A DNA stretch of 64,000 nt from Cylicocyclus nassatus (lineage: Eukaryota; Nematoda; Chromadorea; Rhabditida; Strongylidae), in NCBI GenBank assembly GCA_958299035.1, contig CATQJL010000112.1, forward strand, positions 55,905,140 to 55,969,139, written 5' to 3'. A model generated the notes under the pieces. The model ran no database searches, had not been told where the DNA came from, and saw only the letters and a list, made by a program, of their open reading frames with translations. Position 1 is the stretch's first letter, and the number at the start of each line of letters is the position of its first letter. A program made the position numbers and the translations under genes. Below are positions 37,014 to 47,640 of this stretch, piece after piece.

Positions 37014-37875
37014 ACCGCCACTATCTGCGCGAGAGCTCTCTTACATCATAGCGTCCGAGAGTGTACAAATAGTTTTGCGTAAGATTTGAAAAAAAAAACA
37101 GTAGGCAAAGGCTGACAGACGTTGGTTTCGATGCTCTCAAAGGCTTTCTCTAGTCGACGAAATTTAGGACGTGGGGCAGTCGGTACTCCCGGCGGCTTCT
37201 ATGGCTTTTGAAACCGTCTGAATGTAATCCATGCTGCTGAATCTTTGCGAAATCTTGCTTGTTCTTGGAGCTGGGCTTCATTCAGTATCCTAAATATGTA
37301 AGCAGGAAATTTCCGTGAAAAGCTTTTACAATACACTCAGCAAGCATATTGTGCGGTAGTTCCGAAGATCACCCCGTTTGGCCTAAGATATTGCGAGCGA
37401 CGCGAGAATCTCCTGTAGACGTGGTCCTCCGGCTCGCAGAAGTTTGACGGAAAGGTGGACTGGTCCTGGAGCCGTTGGCGTTTTCATGGTCTGAATCGCC
37501 CGAACTTTCAGCAGGTAGAATTCGTAGTGGTACTTCTCCAGTGGGAACAACAGGCATCGGCACGGATGTTGATGAGCGGAAGAGGTTGGTGTAGAAGTTC
37601 TTCACGATAGAGTCCATCTTGTATTGGGAAAAAGTCGGAGTTCCGTTTATGCTCAATTATTCACAGAGGTCCCTACGTTACTTCTTGAGACTTCGTCTTC
37701 CTTCGGCTGCTTCCAGTATCTTGCCTTGCCTGTACTTTCAAGTCCTCCTGCAAAGCTGTTCTGCCACTGGCGTTGGCTATCAGTCGTTTGAGATGGGTTG
37801 CATTCGGACCCTGCCTCAGAAATTTTCTTTTTTCGAGCAGTTCCTTAGTGATCTTCGAAATACGTTCCAAGTTCT
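37014..37875 (-). pseudogene. Decayed RTE-like retrotransposon fragment (right arm)
   Basis: Mirror of 24580-25440. The same broken frames (37673-37870 and 37369-37656, minus) encode the GPNATHLKRL and FYTNLF...ILPAE pieces. It ends within about 25 bases of the right palindrome boundary, so both outer boundaries lie at the same edge of the retroelement fragment. Confidence 0.65.
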
Positions 37876-38007
37876 TCCAAGTTCTTCCCCGAAGTCACTG
37901 AGGCAAATTCATAAGTTTCCAAAGAACAGCTCTATCAACGCGAATTTTGCCCAGCTAGACAGGAGTGTCAGAAAATCTAGTAAGGGTGGGACACCAACAT
38001 TAGTCGG

Positions 38008-38410
38008 CCTATGAAGATGGATGTATATGATTTAATGCGCCTTTGAACGCTGATTCCAAATTTGCTTTCCTTTTTTGCGGAATAAGTTTCCGAAAGAAGT
38101 TATGAGCGTTTGAAATCGAGATTTGCCAGGCATTGAGAGGCTTAGATTCAAGGAAAAGCTATAAAACAATACCTATGCGATTTCCACCCGTTTTGTTTCT
38201 TCTTTGCAAAGAATATATCGATGCAAAACTGATTTTCCGCTTTCTGGTGTTTTTGCACAGCTTTTCGCCAACTTTAGGTCATGTAAACCTTGACAATTGT
38301 GGACATTCAAACGCTCATAACTTCTTTCAAAAACATGTTCCGCAAAAAAAATCAGATTTGGAATCAGCGTTCAAAGGCGCGTCTATTGATTTACATCCAT
38401 CTTCATACGC
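38008..38410. repeat. About 400-bp foldback repeat next to the palindrome
   Basis: TGAAGATGGATGTATATGATTTA...GCGCCTTTGAACGCTGATTCC...GAAGTTATGAGCGTTTGAA on the left is mirrored by TTCAAACGCTCATAACTTC...GGAATCAGCGTTCAAAGGCGC...TAAATCAATAG-like/ACATCCATCTTCATA on the right. The axis is near 38210. No coding capacity. Confidence 0.75.
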
Positions 38411-38744
38411 TGACTAATCTTGGTATCCTTTCCTTGTAAGATGCCGGCTATTTCGGATTTTTGGCACAGTTTTGGAATTTTAATGGGCTTGCCTCAAAAT
38501 TCCAAATGAAGTGATTTCTTCATTATACATTTTCTCTGCAATCGAAGCTTAGTAGATAAAAACCAAGGAGCCCTCAGAAAGTATAAGCTTTGCTCTTGCT
38601 AAAATTATTTTTGTAGTAAAAAATTATCGCAAGTGAAATAAGTTACGATTTTCTGAAAATGATGCGAACGAATTCGGTTCAACCTAAAAATAATTATTAT
38701 TATATTTACAAGTAAAAAAAATCGCTTCGTTTGCACAATCTTTT

Positions 38745-38840
38745 GAAACATTTGAACAACTTTCAAAAATTTCGCGATCCATTCTCGAAGGAAGGGAGCG
38801 CCTTCCCCCGAGAATGGATCAACCTCCCCCCCCCCCGGGA
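38745..38840. repeat. Short repeat related to the element in the lin-41 intron
   Basis: CAAAAATTTCGCGATCCATTCTCG with a GGAGCGCCTTCCCCCGAG hairpin and a poly-C run resembles 59196-59250 (CAAAAATTTCGCGACCCATTCTCGG...GGCGCC). Probably a fragment of the same MITE family. Confidence 0.5.
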
Positions 38841-38849
38841 AAAACAACT

Positions 38850-41367
38850 TCATCGGCAGTTAATTTGATCGCAGCACTAGAACGGACGGTTTTTTGACGG
38901 CTAAATTGCTTTCTTGAGGCATATGAGGGAGCGCAATAATAAGTTCAACTCACAATGTTCTTCGGGTCAACTCAGTTCAACAGAGCTGACAAAGGTTACT
39001 AGTATCTCCTTCTCAATATCTCTTGCGGTGTCAAAATTTGTTAAGAGGCTTTCTTCTGGCCGAAAGTGCAAACATTTTTTCTGTATTTCGAAATGAGAAA
39101 CTTTTGTTAGTAGTACGAAAAAGAGATGCCTATTTAGTAAGTGCTTGTCGCTTTCTCTGATGGAAAAATTTTCTCGCTATTGATTTTCGAATCTCAGAAA
39201 CCATTTACAAAAATAGCTCGAAATAGAGTAGAAACATCATGTTTACAATAGGAAATCAGTTCACGGTTGCAGGTCTTCATCTCGGCGTGTAGGGGTGTCG
39301 AACCAGCGAAGACTAGCGAAGGGCTGTGATGGTGTCGTTGTCATTTCAGAGGTGCGAAGCGGGTAACTGCATATTGCATGATGGTGTATACGCATGCCGG
39401 TGCTTGGCTTGTTATTGACGGATGCCGAAGACAATAGCTTGATGTTTGGCAAATAAATATTTTCACAGTTAGCCATGTTCATTTGCAATAAATAACATTG
39501 GTTTACGTGTCACATTATAATAGTGTATGTCTATGTCACGGTAGCTTTACATTTCTTGATGTGGCTCGTTTTCCGCGATAAGAACATTATCGAATTGTCA
39601 TATCATATGTTAGCGTAAAGGATTAGCATATCATATCTCGGCTACTTCGAATTTAAAGTTCTTACAAATTTGAAGGTGGATACGGATTTGTGAATACATT
39701 TTAGTGATACTATTCAAAACAAATCTAGAGAATCATTTTTTTACCCTGAAACATTTGAGTGAGTCCCCTTGGTAGTAGCAACAAAACGTTCTTGACCATT
39801 TGGCTGCCCAAGAAAGAAGAAGTTCCACAAAAGTAACAGAAAGCTGATTTGATGTTCTTTACCGCCGTTAGACCGCCGAATTTCTATTCGCAAAATTCAC
39901 AGTTTTTCAAGTTTTCCTCAAGGCTTTCTAAAAGTTTTCTGAAATTTCCTGAAAAACAAAAATGAAGATGAAAACGCAGTCGCAGTGCAATTGTTTGTCA
40001 TTACGCATTTCTCCGAGTAAACAATGCTTCATTTGGTTCGTGCTACAGGACTTCGCAAAAAGAGATCGAGGCTAAAAAGTAAACGTCGATCTGCGGTCGA
40101 GAGTTTGACCGTTTTGCCCGTTTCTACGCTTTCTGCTAAAAAAATGTAGCATGATTAATCTCATCGTTTTATCCTTCAGACTACAAGGAAAATACGTTTA
40201 GTTGCAAGCAAAAGACTCCTCTATGAACAAAACTTGCAAGTGGATTTGGAGTTTTAGTAAGTAACGTTCACTTCTTAATTCTCCTATTGATTCTTGGGTA
40301 AAGCAAATGAAAGCAAGACTTGTTTGTTTACAAACAGTGATCTGTTACACATACAACAAAGTCGTATTTTATCACTTCATCAGTTCACTTCTATCCAGAC
40401 ATTGTCAAATTGATTTGTGGTTTCAATCAGCTAACAAATCTTTATTTTTTCAATAGACAGTAAGTACACATTGACATAATCGTGCACCGATAGCAACGAT
40501 TTTGCGATGGATGGGTAAGAAGATTTTTGCTTTGACTTTATGATATTCTCCGTCTCTTCTCTTTTTTATTTGGTGATCGGAGACAACGTCGTACATGGCG
40601 GCGTCTCAGGAAATCGAGCGCATCGACAAAAAATGAAAATTTCTTCAAAAAAGCAAAACTTTCTACCATGAAGCAATCCAAATATAACTGATTTTTGTAA
40701 TAGGTCCGCACGCATTTACTAGCCTCTTTCCGTACAAAAAAGATATTAACGCCGAAACCTTTACCTTTTTATCAATCTCGATCGGGTCTAAAAGTGAGAA
40801 TACCGGTAAGTTTCGACGCTCACTTGTGTGCTACTTCTAACTTTGTCTTATAATAGCTACATCGCTTTCCCTCATCCTATGGACTTTGAGATGTAATCCA
40901 GCTTTGCTGAGATGATTAAGCACAGTGCTCACAAATCTCAGCAAAAGGCAAACGACAGGCGCTTGAAGTGACTCTTGCAATATTTATTTACTTCAACCTA
41001 AGATCAAGTTCTTAACATTCTGACGATTAAGCCATTTTGAGCAAATAAGTTTTATTGCAATCTCTAACGTTATATCTTCAGAAACTCATACCACAACTTC
41101 AATGCACAAACTCGCTATTTTTTCTCTTCATGCGATCCTCACGAAAAAGCTAAAATTTGGCGACTAGAAAACACTGTACCGCGCTGCGTTTCAATCAAGG
41201 GAATCGTGCGATAGATTGACCGATTCAAGAGGCCCAACAATGCAACCGAGCTGCTCACCTTTAGCGAGAGTGGGCATTGTACTCATGAAATCTAGCTTTT
41301 CAGATAAAAAGACGTTCCTGCGGTAACTACTATACGGTAATAACACTGTTGGTCTGATTGTCTTATA
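38850..41367. other. Gene-poor interval
   Basis: About 2.5 kb of AT-rich DNA with only short frames (38914-39096, 39261-39488) and no recognised gene, RNA or element. Confidence 0.5.
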
Positions 41368-42238
41368 TTAGGTCGTCCTTAAAGTTATGTCGGTTTTTTC
41401 AGACCACTATAAGACTAGGCACAATGAAGATCTAAGTGAACTTTAACATGTATTCGATGCAGCTTTTCCTTCTCTTTCTTGTGATCACATTTTCGAACCC
41501 AATCCTGTATGCTTTCTTTGATAATTGCTGAAATTCTTCACCCGTAATTTTTGTTAGCTCAAAGTTCGGCTAATTTTTGAAAATTTCATTTCAAAGTTTT
41601 GGAAAGGATTAAATAAGGATCGAATAGAGCAATTCTCGGACTACAAGATGATACTTTTACTAATCTGCTTATTTTCGCTCCAAAAAATTATTTCTCTGGA
41701 GGTCTCGATTTTTGGCAAAGTCATGAAACACGCAACTGGATTAAAAACATGAAAACTTCTGAAGTTTCTGCGAATTGCAGCATGATTCTTATTGAACACT
41801 ATTTATGCAACATTACTTAGTCTGACTTGCTTTAAGAAAGCAGCTTTTTGGAATTTTCGGTACTTTTACGTGGCAAACGTAATCAAAAAGCCGCGGTTTT
41901 TATTAAATAAATAATTATAACGGACTTGGTAAACGTGGCCCACGTAATCTAAATTGGTAAAATGTAGCCATAGCTTTACTCTACATAACAGTTACCAGCG
42001 CTCCTTAGCAATGTCAGGAAAGAAATTTTTAAAATTCAGGAAAATTTGGCGTTACTGTTGAGCTGCTCAAAAAGCCATGGCGATAACATTGCAAAGACAG
42101 GGTAGGTCAGAGAGCAAATACAGCTGTAAGAAAGGGGATGAAAATCTAAATCAAATGGTACCTAGAACTTTTTGGACTGGTGTTCTGTAAGTTTTAGTGA
42201 GCGATGAAAAGAACCGTCAAAACTTTCGGGAAACCTAA
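41368..42238. mobile_element. Mariner-like element, left member of a back-to-back pair
   Basis: TA (41366-41367) then TTAGGTCGTCCTTAAAGTTATG at one end, and CAAAACTTTCGGGAAACCTAA at the other (ending 42238), form a mariner-type terminal repeat of about 28 bp. The interior of about 870 bp has no intact transposase. From 41612 inward it is mirrored in the right member. Confidence 0.65.
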
Positions 42239-42240
42239 TA

Positions 42241-42866
42241 TTAGGTTGTCCCGAAAGTTTTGTCCGTTTTTTTTTCATCGCTCACTAATACTCACAAAAC
42301 ACCAATCTCCATAAACGAATTAGGTACCATTTCATTCAGATTTTTATCCTCTTTCTTATAGCTATGTTTGCTCTCTGATCTACTCATCTTTGCGATGTTA
42401 TCGCCATGGCCTTTTGAGCAGCTCAGTAGTAACGCTAAATCTTTCCTGAATTCTGTTCTTTACTCTAAGGTTTTCAAAGAACGCTGGTATCAGTTATGTA
42501 GAACAAACCTTTGCTACACTGTGGCTATTTTAGATTACATTGCCACGTTTACCAAATCCGTTATGATTATTTGTTGAATAAAAACCGCGGCTTTTTGATA
42601 ACGTTCCATGTAAAAGTACAGAAAATTCCAAAAAGCTCATTTTTCGAAGCAAATCAGACTTGATTATGTTGCATAAATAAAGTTTAATACTTCAGAAGCT
42701 TTTGTGTATTTGCTGCAGTTGCGTACTTCATGACTTTGCCAAAAATTGAGACCTCAAAAGAAGTTATTTTTTGAAGCTAAAATCAGCAGATTAGGAAAAC
42801 TTAAAAATAGTAATTTGTAGTCCGAGATTTGTTCTATTTACATGCTTAATCCTTTCCGAAATTCTT
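42241..42866. mobile_element. Mariner-like element, right member of the pair (truncated)
   Basis: It begins TTAGGTTGTCCCGAAAGTTTTG immediately after a shared TA (42239-42240) and is an imperfect mirror of 41612-42238: ATCGCTCACTAATACTCACAAAACACC, GGTACCATTTCATTCAGATTTT, ATCGCCATGG and CCAAAAAGCT all pair. The outer end is lost where the 42867 repeat starts. Confidence 0.65.
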
Positions 42867-43280
42867 ATATATAAAGCTGAATGTCCGTTTGTCTGTATGT
42901 CTGTCTGTATGTGTGTACGTATGTTCCGAATAGAAAATTCCATTTCTGAACCGATCCGGACCAAACTTGGCACACATACACTTCGGGCCCCGGCGGGTGT
43001 CATAGGCTACCGTCATCGGTCGATATCGATTTTATCAATTTTTATCGATTTTTTTGCAGAGTTCATTTACGGGGCTGGGAGTTTGCACATGGGGGTAATC
43101 GAGCATGGGGATTCCGAATACAATATTAGTTTTTGAAATCGTCCATTATTTTTATCGATTTTACCGATTTTTTGCAAAGTTTGAGCTACGGGGCTGGGAG
43201 TTTGCACAGGGGGGTAATCAAGCATGCTGATTACGAGTTCGATATTAGTTTGGCACTATTCGGCTAACCGGGCCCCAAAT
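42867..43280 (+). repeat. Dispersed repeat, forward copy (TATATAAAGCTGAATGTC family)
   Basis: TATATAAAGCTGAATGTCCG, CTGTCTGTATGT, 'ccgatccggaccaaacttggcacacatac', TATCGATTTTATCAATTTTTATCG and two copies of GCTACGGGGCTGGGAGTTTGCACA-type boxes. It is the reverse complement relative of 14678-14954. The repeated half-unit (43020-43110 and 43145-43240) suggests internal tandem duplication. Confidence 0.65.
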
Positions 43281-43419
43281 TTTTTTTGTCGTAGAGCTTG
43301 CTCAGATTCGTGTATAAGGATTATCTTACATGCTGATTACAGATATCACACTTTCGTCGCAGAAAGTCTCCCCATGTGGTTACGATAGGTGTACGGTAGA
43401 AGTCAAAATCATGAATTCG

Positions 43420-43965
43420 GCTTCGGTCCAGAGAATTTATTCGACATGCTGATTACGAATTTCATACTCTCCCTGCATATTGGGACCTCTTCATAGAGTT
43501 AGGGTGGTTATATATGGTGTGGGGTCGAAAACATAGATTTGCTTCAAACTTCGTCTAGGGTGGTCATTTAGCGCGCTGAACATAAATATCATGTTGATTT
43601 CGCAGGATGGTGCATTTTCTTGGGTTACGGTGGGTGTAGATGAGTCGAAGGGCGCTATTCCAGTATACCGACACCAAAAATTGAAAATCTCGGATTTCGC
43701 TCAAACTCGGTATAGGGGGGGGGGTTATTCGATACGCTGATGCCGAATATCATATCGATTTCGTGTGGTAGCGCCATTTTCTGGGGGTTACGGTGGGTAT
43801 ACGGTAGGGGGTCAAAATCACAAAATTCAGCGGAATTCGGTGCAGGGGGGTTATTTGACATGCTGAACACGAATACGATACTCATTCGTTACGGTAGCTC
43901 CTCATTCCGGAGTTACGGTGGGTATACGGTAGGTAGTCAAAACTTCTGTGCCGATTAAATTCACT
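43420..43965 (+). repeat. Tandem array of about 120-bp GTTACGGTGGGTATACGGTAG units, left of the Merlin pseudogene
   Basis: Units share GGGTTATTCGA-type boxes, a GCTGANNNCGAATA box, a CATTTTCTGGGGGTTACGG box and GGTGGGTATACGGTAGGGGG. The closest copies start near 43735 and 43858. The array is inverted relative to 45305-45880 and ends at TGTGCCGATTAA, the innermost paired sequence. Confidence 0.7.
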
Positions 43966-44199
43966 GTCACGATTTTTTCTAATTTCTCAATTAAAATTGC
44001 TTTTCCCCCTCTAAGTTTATATGAGCACTTCATACAACTCATTCTGAAAACCCTGAATATCTTCCCTGAATTTTTGTAAAGGTGGCCCTAATGAGGGCCT
44101 TTGGAACAGCATATGTTTTCAGCAGGGAACCGGGTACAATTCGGCTACCTGCTTCCATAAGTGAAACAGGGACTCTTCCCGCTTGCCGAACATCTGCCT

Positions 44200-45246
44200 T
44201 CACAAGAACTCCTTCAGGTAATCTGCATAGCGGCTGTTGTTAATCCCGCATTTCTGCTTGACGAGACGTTTGAACCTCTGCCAATGGCTCTCGATGTTCT
44301 GGGTGTGCGCCCTAATCGTCGGATCCACAAAGTTGAGATGGTGATTGACCGTAAGGTGCCTGTAACCTTGTGGAAGGGCGGAAATGCGATTGTAGGCTTG
44401 CCAACAATCGCTGATGATGGTGGTGCCGGGCCTTATATATTTGACGATGAGGCGCAGGAGGGTGCGAGCATCGCGTCGTCGTACCAGAACCAGGAATGAT
44501 CTTCCACTTCCTCTCTCGTATCCTCCAAATAGCCATTGGTGCACACGTACAACTCGACCACGGTTGTACTTCCTCTTCGTGACGCACGTCTCATCAATCT
44601 CGACCGTGTGCCCGAATCCTCCGAGAACTGGGGGATTCCTCCTAAAGTACTCGCAGCATACGTCACGGAAGTACTGCTCCCACTGGACGACGGTGGTGTG
44701 TCGTATTCCCAGCTCGTACTCGATGTCCTTCACCAGTCCGTAGTTGTGGAGCCAGAAGTACGAGAGAGCGAAAAGCTTGACAAGCGGCTGCTTGCACTTT
44801 GAGAAGAACGAGCCGGCCGTTATTTCTGAGGTTGGCTTGGTGTCCCGTCCGGTGCGACATTCTCTCCTGTGGCAGAACTAACGCTTGTGGGACTCGTTCA
44901 GAGTCATCGGACGTCCACAAGAGGGGCATCTGGGCGTGGGCAGAAGTCCTATCGACCTTAGCCATCCTTCGAATGCGTTCTCCTCCATCCTCATCTTCTC
45001 ATAGATGTCGGCAAGGGTAAAGTCCCTAAGTTCCTCCTCTAGGCGTCGGAGAGCAAAAACGCGGAACACTGCCATAGCTATCGACTGACTGCTCGGCTGT
45101 GAGATCAAATGCCGTATGGCCAGTGTTCCGTACCAGGTGGGAGTATGAACGTCAAACTTGGGAAAATAGTAGCCTCGAATTACTCGTGAAACCGATATAA
45201 AAATCCGAGTTTCTGCCTTCGAAGCCTTGGGCAGAAAATACTGCAC
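44200..45246 (-). pseudogene. Merlin/IS1016-type (ISXO2-like, DDE_Tnp_IS1595) transposase with one in-frame stop
   Basis: One continuous minus-strand frame of 349 codons, broken by a single TAG at 44878-44880. The N-terminal part has a zinc-ribbon-like CPSCG, followed after the stop by CHRREC. A helix-turn-helix-like region (ELGIRHTTVVQWEQYF) and the DDE core follow: IDE in VEIDETCV, SDCW in IISDCWQAYN, and NIESHW near the end, with the KRKYNRGR and WLFGGYERG boxes typical of the family. Initiation is either the first ATG (45246) or the ATG near 45076 (MAVFRVFALRRLEE). Very recent inactivation is likely. It lies between inverted tandem arrays that could have served as its terminal repeats. 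Confidence 0.85.
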
Positions 45247-45304
45247 TGCAGGAGGACAATTAAGCTACAGTATGATTATTAACATATTATTTTGGCAATG
45301 TCAC

Positions 45305-45880
45305 GTTAATCGGCACAGAAGTTTTGACCCCCTACCGTATACCCGTAACCCCGGAATGAGGAGCTACCGTAACGAATGAGTATCGTATTCGTGTTCAGCA
45401 TGTCAAATAACCCCCCTGCACCGAGTTTCAGAGAATTTTGTGATTTTGACCCCCTACCGTATACCCACCGTAACCCCCAGAAAATGGCGCTACCGCACGA
45501 AATCGATATGGTATTCGGCATCAGCGTGTCGAATAACCCCCCTGCACCGAGTTTCAGAGAATTTTGTGATTTTGACCCCCTACCGTATACCCACCGTAAC
45601 TCCGGAATGAGGAGCTACCGTAACGAATAAGTATCGTATTCGTGTTCAGCATGTCAAATAACCCCCCTGCACCGAATTCCGCTGAATTTTGTGATTTTGA
45701 CCCTCTACCGTATACCCACCGTAACCCCCAGAAAATGGCGCTACCACACGAAATCGATATGATATTCGGCGCGTATCGAATAACCCCCCTATACCGAGTT
45801 TGAGCGAAATCCGAGATTTTTAATTTTTGGGGTCGGTATACTGGAATAGTACCGGTCGAAGTTCCAGATTTGCTCAAAAC
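45305..45880 (-). repeat. Tandem array of about 120-bp units, right of the Merlin pseudogene (inverted)
   Basis: At least four units of CCCCCTACCGTATACCCACCG...GTATTCGGCATCAGC...CGAATAACCCCCCTGCACCG, the reverse complement of the array at 43420-43965. It begins at TTAATCGGCACAGAAGTTTTG, the mirror of the left innermost end. More units here than on the left. Confidence 0.75.
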
Positions 45881-46077
45881 CTTACCTGTAACGGTTCACA
45901 AGTATACTGCTTATGAATATGAAACTTGCTCGCTGTCATAACGCATTAGTGAAGTTATGGTAAGTTGCAGGATTTGAATGGACAGGGCCAATTTAGATCC
46001 CAGATATTTGAAATGGGGAAACGGTCGTTTTACATGGCGGTCTCCAGCGCCATCCTGATAACCTGTCCCAACGCGTA

Positions 46078-46275
46078 ACGCACGCGGCAAATCTACCTCC
46101 CCCTAATTTGCTTAGGCAAAAGCCGCCGAAGGGTGTATCGCACGCGACAAATCTCCCTTCCCCTATTTCTGCTTAGGCAAAAACCGCCGAAGAGTGCATT
46201 GCACGCGGCAAATCTCCCTCCCTCTATTTCTGCTTAGGCAAAAGCCGCCGAAGGATGTATCGCGCGCGGCAGTGG
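46078..46275 (+). repeat. Tandem repeat, period 61 bp, three copies plus a partial
   Basis: CGCACGCGGCAAATCT...GCTTAGGCAAAAGCCGCCGAAGGGTGTAT recurs starting near 46078, 46139, 46200 and 46261 (partial). The units are highly similar, implying recent amplification. No promoter or CRISPR character. Confidence 0.8.
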
Positions 46276-46544
46276 TCCTATAAGGAAAGCATTACGGTCG
46301 TGGGAAACTTTTATACCACACGAATTGCCTTTATCGCGGGGATTGAGCACTATATTCTTTGAACAGCACTTTAGGTAACTGCCAAGGTTTCAGGCAGGTT
46401 TATGATTTTTACCCGCTGCCACGCAATGACTATGATATTGTCATCAGCGGCTCAAATAACCCCCATATACCGAGTTTGAGCAAGATCCGTCACAAAAACA
46501 TTTTATGGCCCGGATAGCCGAATAACGCCATCAGTTTTTAGAAT

Positions 46545-46745
46545 TATCCTTACTTTTATCGATTTTATTGTTGTTTTTTTGTGCAAAGTTTGAGCTACGG
46601 GGCTGGGTTGTTGGTGAGGAAGGTAGGTGAGCATACTGATTACTCACGCAGCGGGAATAGGGGAATGTGGAAGTTGGCACAGGTAAAGGTGTACAGGGAT
46701 AGAAATGGAACCTTTATCGTTTTTGACAGGGCCAGGCGGAGCCGG
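46545..46745 (+). repeat. Partial copy of the 42867 dispersed repeat
   Basis: TTTTATCGATTTTATTG followed by GCAAAGTTTGAGCTACGGGGCTGGG matches 43150-43200, and GAGCATACTGATTAC matches the next box. It degrades after about 46650. Confidence 0.55.
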
Positions 46746-46865
46746 GTAAGCCAGCTAGTGCAGAAATGTGCAACACACTATCTAATAGATATCTGCAAAA
46801 AGGTGGCGCTAGCTGATAATAAATAACTCGAATAGGTGCTCACTGCATGAGAAAGACACCCATTA

Positions 46866-47640
46866 AGTTTCCTATTGCACCTTTCGTAACGGATGACTTA
46901 TGTAAAGCTGTTAGGAGGAGTTTGTTTCAAGCAGGCTTGCAAGACCATGTATGAGTTGTAGACATTCCTTCTCCCAATCTGGAGAAACAGCTAATCCGCA
47001 ATCGCGCATATAACAATATTTGCTCAACACTAAGTTGCGATATGTCCCTTTGGAAGACCAGGGGTTGCCTAAAATGCGGTGTCGTCTATCTCATTACCTG
47101 CCGAGTATGCGGTGAAGAATATGTAGGTGAGACCGGACCTCCATTGTGTCTACCGATCATAGAGCACTTAGTCGAACTCACAAAACGTAAAGCATCTACT
47201 CTCTTAAGTGCACATAGCAGTGTCGCACGATAATATGCCATTTGATATTGCTGCCACAATCTTGCCCTACGAGCAAGAAACTATCCCACACAAGACATTC
47301 GAAGCATTTTGGGTTACGTCAATGAGCGCATTACCGTAATCAAAGAGTTATCACCGTATCAAAGCCTCTGCGGTTTTGATTGCCAAATATAAACATCACA
47401 GAGAGCAAAGACGTACCATCACATTCTGCACGGCTTGACCATGAGCGGCCAGATCACTCGACTGACATCGAATGAGGTGAGATATAGTCTAGATTTTTGC
47501 CTTCGTCTAGTGTTCCACTCAGTTGAATCGTTACGGCAGAAGGGCCCAGCAAGTACTTCACACATACGTCTTTCATTACAGGCTATGAAGACGGTGTTGG
47601 CGCCGAAACGTTAGCCAATCAATAAATTGTTTGTATACCA
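46866..47640 (+). pseudogene. 3' fragment of a Penelope-like retroelement (GIY-YIG endonuclease)
   Basis: A single frame from 46866 to 47233 with one TGA (near 46956) encodes the linker (LIRNRAYNNICST) and a GIY-YIG module: GVVYLITCRVCGEEYVGETG, where GVVY and YVG are the two signature strands and the CxxC pair precedes the YVG. It decays beyond 47233, but a fragment resembling the family C-terminus (GVGAETLANQ, near 47592-47622) persists in another frame. No reverse transcriptase is present. Confidence 0.7.

Larger units (their letters stand above)
31280..37898 (-). repeat. Right arm of the giant inverted repeat
   Basis: Reverse complement of 24556-31171, with isolated substitutions and two replaced segments. 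At 31384-31407 and 31726-31751, genomic sequence present in the left arm is substituted by a 24-26-nt adapter-like sequence. Outside 37898 the arms diverge abruptly (right GAGGCAAATTC versus left complement GGCGCACTTC). Confidence 0.95.

Noticed and set aside
44161..44802. Plus-strand frames across the Merlin region
   Set aside because: Antisense shadows of the minus-strand transposase frame, which has the DDE motifs.
46078..46275. CRISPR-like or telomere-like repeat (GCTTAGGC inside units)
   Set aside because: Units are contiguous without variable spacers, and TTAGGC is not itself tandemly repeated; it is a simple 61-bp minisatellite.
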